A stretch of DNA of 51,628 nucleotides from a virus. The notes beneath the pieces were generated by a model. That model was given only the letters and a program-made list of their open reading frames with translations. It had not been told where the DNA came from and made no database searches. Position 1 is the stretch's first letter; each line of letters starts with the position of its first letter. Both the position numbers and the translations under genes were made by a program. Shown here piece by piece: positions 50,162 to 51,628 of the stretch. Where the stretch lies: positions 1 to 51,628 of IMG/VR virus record IMGVR_UViG_3300050343_000200, one strand, 5' to 3'.

Positions 50162-50191
50162 CGTAAGTCGTTACCCACAAAGGACTTAGCG
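50162..50191 (+). repeat. Hairpin repeat copy 6
   Basis: CGTAAGTC pairs with GACTTAGCG, with one bulged base. The loop resembles copy 2 (TTACCCA). Upstream (50076-50161) is a GC-rich stretch with CGGGG...CCCCG pairing, a possible weak terminator of the DUF932 gene. Confidence 0.7.
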
Positions 50192-50246
50192 TCGACGGGG
50201 GGCAGGCTATTATTAATATAGGTAATATAAGTAGGATAGATAAGTA

Positions 50247-50278
50247 TTGACATTGATGTATGTATAGTATGGTATAAT
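50247..50278 (+). promoter_or_regulatory. Possible promoter E14
   Basis: TTGACA and TATAAT are both perfect, but 20 bases apart, too long for a usual sigma-70 promoter. The following 218 bases up to 50497 hold repeats R4 and R5 and promoter E12 but no gene. Confidence 0.4.
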
Positions 50279-50350
50279 GGTACTGGGGGTGTATGATATA
50301 AATACTGTATCAAAGTTATATATGTATTAGCCTATATATTACATCGCCCC

Positions 50351-50387
50351 GGTCGTGACAATAGTGACAGTCAGCCAAAAATGGCTC
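50351..50387 (+). repeat. AGTCAGC repeat copy R4
   Basis: GGTCGTGACAATAGTGACAG, then TCAGCCAAAAATGGCT. AGCCA and TGGCT form a small hairpin with AAAA loop. Eleven bases before promoter E12. Confidence 0.65.
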
Positions 50388-50397
50388 AAGTCGGCTC

Positions 50398-50425
50398 TTG
50401 ACAAATGACGATACAAATGTAGAAT
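50398..50425 (+). promoter_or_regulatory. Early promoter E12
   Basis: TTGACA, 16-base spacer with GACGATA, TAGAAT. Its leader contains repeat R5 before the next gene. Confidence 0.75.
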
Positions 50426-50453
50426 AGAGCGTGTCTCACTCAAACCTAACCAA

Positions 50454-50482
50454 GGTCGTGCCAATGTGGTAGCCAGCGAAAA
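50454..50482 (+). repeat. AGTCAGC repeat copy R5
   Basis: GGTCGTGCCAATGTGGTAGC, then CAGCGAAAA, directly followed by TAAGGAG of the next gene. Confidence 0.65.
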
Positions 50483-50496
50483 TAAGGAGATTAATT

Positions 50497-50667
50497 ATGC
50501 AAAATGATAAAGCAATTGAAGATAGTCCAGAAGTATGTAATAAATTATTAGATATGGTAGGTAAGCCTGATAATTTTCATATGTGTAAGGCATTAAATGT
50601 ATATGATGATAGATATAGAGTAAATGTATTTGTAAAGGAAGAAGTAGAAGATCATTACTGGTCATAA
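50497..50667 (+). CDS. 56-residue hypothetical early protein
   Basis: MQNDKAIEDSPEVCNKLLDM, VGKPDNFHMCKALNVYDDRY, then RVNVFVKEEVEDHYWS. AAGGAG site immediately after repeat R5. Beta-hairpin end. Unknown. Confidence 0.6.
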   Translation: MQNDKAIEDSPEVCNKLLDMVGKPDNFHMCKALNVYDDRYRVNVFVKEEVEDHYWS

Positions 50668-50675
50668 ACTATATA

Positions 50676-50704
50676 TTGACAAATCTTACTTTTGTAGGTA
50701 TAAT
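50676..50704 (+). promoter_or_regulatory. Early promoter E13
   Basis: TTGACA, 17-base spacer, TATAAT. No GACGATA. The 80-base leader holds repeat R6. Confidence 0.75.
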
Positions 50705-50744
50705 GGTAGTAGATCTAACTATTGTGTCTTAGTCTATCTTATAA

Positions 50745-50775
50745 GATCGTGGCGAATGTGGGAGTCAGCGAAAAA
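50745..50775 (+). repeat. AGTCAGC repeat copy R6
   Basis: GATCGTGGCGAATGTGGGAG, then TCAGCGAAAAA, directly joined to GGAGC, the ribosome site of the next gene. Confidence 0.65.
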
Positions 50776-50784
50776 GGAGCTATT

Positions 50785-51215
50785 ATGAAAATTAAACGTG
50801 GACAGAAACTTTGTAAGGAATGTGGAGAGACATGTGGGGCGCGGAGCCAAGGTGTGTAAGCACTGTCGAGTGCGCCATTTGAGGTGCGCACAGACCCAGC
50901 AGTACGTATGAAGCGTATTCACAACAAGGCGAAGCGTAAGGGGCTTGTAGAAGTCACTGATTGGCGAGAGCTAAAGCCGGGACAAGAAGTGCATTATAAT
51001 GGGAGGTCAGGCTCTTACTGGCTGAACGGCGACGGTACTAAGGACTATACTACTGATAAAGGTGTATATAAATTGTAAATGTATTAGATAAGGGTTTTGG
51101 AGCATATGGTAAAAAGGGATATACATTCTTTGATATGACTACTGGTCAATCTAATGTATCTTCTATGCTATATAATTCACCTTATAAAATTATGTTCAAA
51201 TCGCCCAAAGTTTAA
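50785..51215 (+). CDS. Zinc-ribbon early protein with several frame breaks
   Basis: Across frames: MKIKRGQKLCKECGETCGAR, then KVCKHC (a four-Cys zinc site), RTDPAVRMKRIHNKAKRKGL, VEVTDWRELKPGQEVHYNGR, SGSYWLNGDGTKDYTTDKGV, and DKGFGAYGKKGYTFFDM to 51215. The pattern (zinc ribbon, then WRELKPGxxVHYxGRSGSYWL, then a GxYGxKGYTFF end) recalls small proteins of other phages, so one intact gene of about 140 residues is likely. Breaks near 50830, 50875 and 51075. Confidence 0.6.
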
Positions 51216-51270
51216 AGATACACACACACTATTTTATATAATAAGGCCCAAATAAATGGAGGTCGCTATC

Positions 51271-51546
51271 ATGAAACGCCCCACTAAAAAAGCGTTCTAT
51301 GAGTACATGTCTATACGTACAAACAGAAATTTTAAAGAATCATCTGCATATGATATGTTATTGGATCTTATAGTACAGGCTAGAGACGAAGAACAGTTCA
51401 TGGATCTAGCAGAACTCACACTTATGAATAAGACTGATAGACTTATATATAGAAATAAGATGGCGTGTGAGGGATTTGAGATGACTCCTCTTCAAGTAGA
51501 CGAATATCTAGCAGTAGTAGAATACGCATTAGAGTATACAGTATAA
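51271..51546 (+). CDS. Hypothetical early protein
   Basis: 91 residues: MKRPTKKAFYEYMSIRTNRN, FKESSAYDMLLDLIVQARDE, then helices to YALEYTV. Start at 51271 for its GGAGG site; a longer in-frame start would place GGAGG inside the gene. All helical. No clear promoter; AT-rich leader. Frame intact. Confidence 0.6.
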   Translation: MKRPTKKAFYEYMSIRTNRNFKESSAYDMLLDLIVQARDEEQFMDLAELTLMNKTDRLIYRNKMACEGFEMTPLQVDEYLAVVEYALEYTV

Positions 51547-51628
51547 CCCATATACCTACATACCTAAACATCTACTAATCTTAAAATCTATCTAACTTAA
51601 TAATTATTATTGTATTGCGTGGCTGGTG
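51547..51628 (+). other. Short AT-rich end, no gene seen
   Basis: The last 82 bases contain T/A-rich runs (TTAATAATTATTATTG) and no open frame with a ribosome site. No overlap with the left end of the window is apparent, so a circularly closed genome is not indicated. Confidence 0.5.

Noticed and set aside
40556-50191. CRISPR array
   Set aside because: The repeats are palindromic and regular in sequence but lie 1.3-3 kb apart with genes between, and there are no cas genes.

Overview
The window reads as most of the genome of a tailed double-stranded DNA bacteriophage (Caudoviricetes), AT-rich, probably from an aquatic metagenome. The calls rest on recognisable phage families: large terminase, portal, a protease with a nested scaffold, decoration protein, major capsid protein, a collar-domain tail protein, several very long fibre proteins, HNH nucleases, and many tiny early genes. 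The host cannot be named. A complete GDP-mannose 4,6-dehydratase and E. coli-like -35/-10 promoters suggest a Gram-negative host with sugar-based surface receptors. No integrase, polymerase, endolysin, tape measure or tail tube gene is visible, so the genome continues beyond the window or lacks them.

Two arms diverge from about 39.1-39.24 kb. The leftward arm (39.1 kb down to 1) holds, in transcription order: a small leader protein, an unknown protein, a sigma-70-region-2-like factor, a helix-turn-helix coiled-coil protein (possible small terminase), a 35-residue membrane peptide overlapping GDP-mannose dehydratase, an HNH nuclease, an ERCC4-type nuclease, a ClpP-like protease, the large terminase and the portal. 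Protease/scaffold, decoration and capsid follow. From 27 kb to the left end come about 25 kb of fibre, tail-tip and baseplate-like proteins. Five leftward transcription units start at an identical GTGTATAAT element (2357, 10762, 27023, 30125, 39126). At two of them the element sits directly on the U-tract of a terminator hairpin.

Four consecutive giant virion proteins (11.9-22.9 kb) are built from beta domains joined by Thr/Pro-rich, mucin-like linkers. Two of them carry an N-terminal domain with a complete type-1 copper (cupredoxin) ligand set, His plus Cys-x2-His-x2/3-Met. This is the most unexpected protein feature here.

The rightward arm (39.24 kb to the end) starts with a zinc-ribbon HNH protein whose promoter implies a leaderless mRNA. 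It continues as a mosaic of small cassettes. Typical cassettes have a hairpin repeat (GTAAGTC...GACTTAC, six copies), then a TTGACA promoter with GACGATA in its spacer, then one to six tiny overlapping genes. A second repeat family (GTCGTG...AGTCAGCGAAAA, six copies) sits next to the promoters or in 5' leaders. One promoter drives about 260 nt of gene-free, structured sequence, a candidate small RNA.

Reading frames are clean between about 6.1 and 44.6 kb. Both outer parts (about 1-6 kb and 44.6-51.2 kb) contain many single-base frame breaks inside otherwise well-conserved genes. This pattern is more likely contig-end sequence error than biology. The affected genes are annotated across the breaks and flagged.
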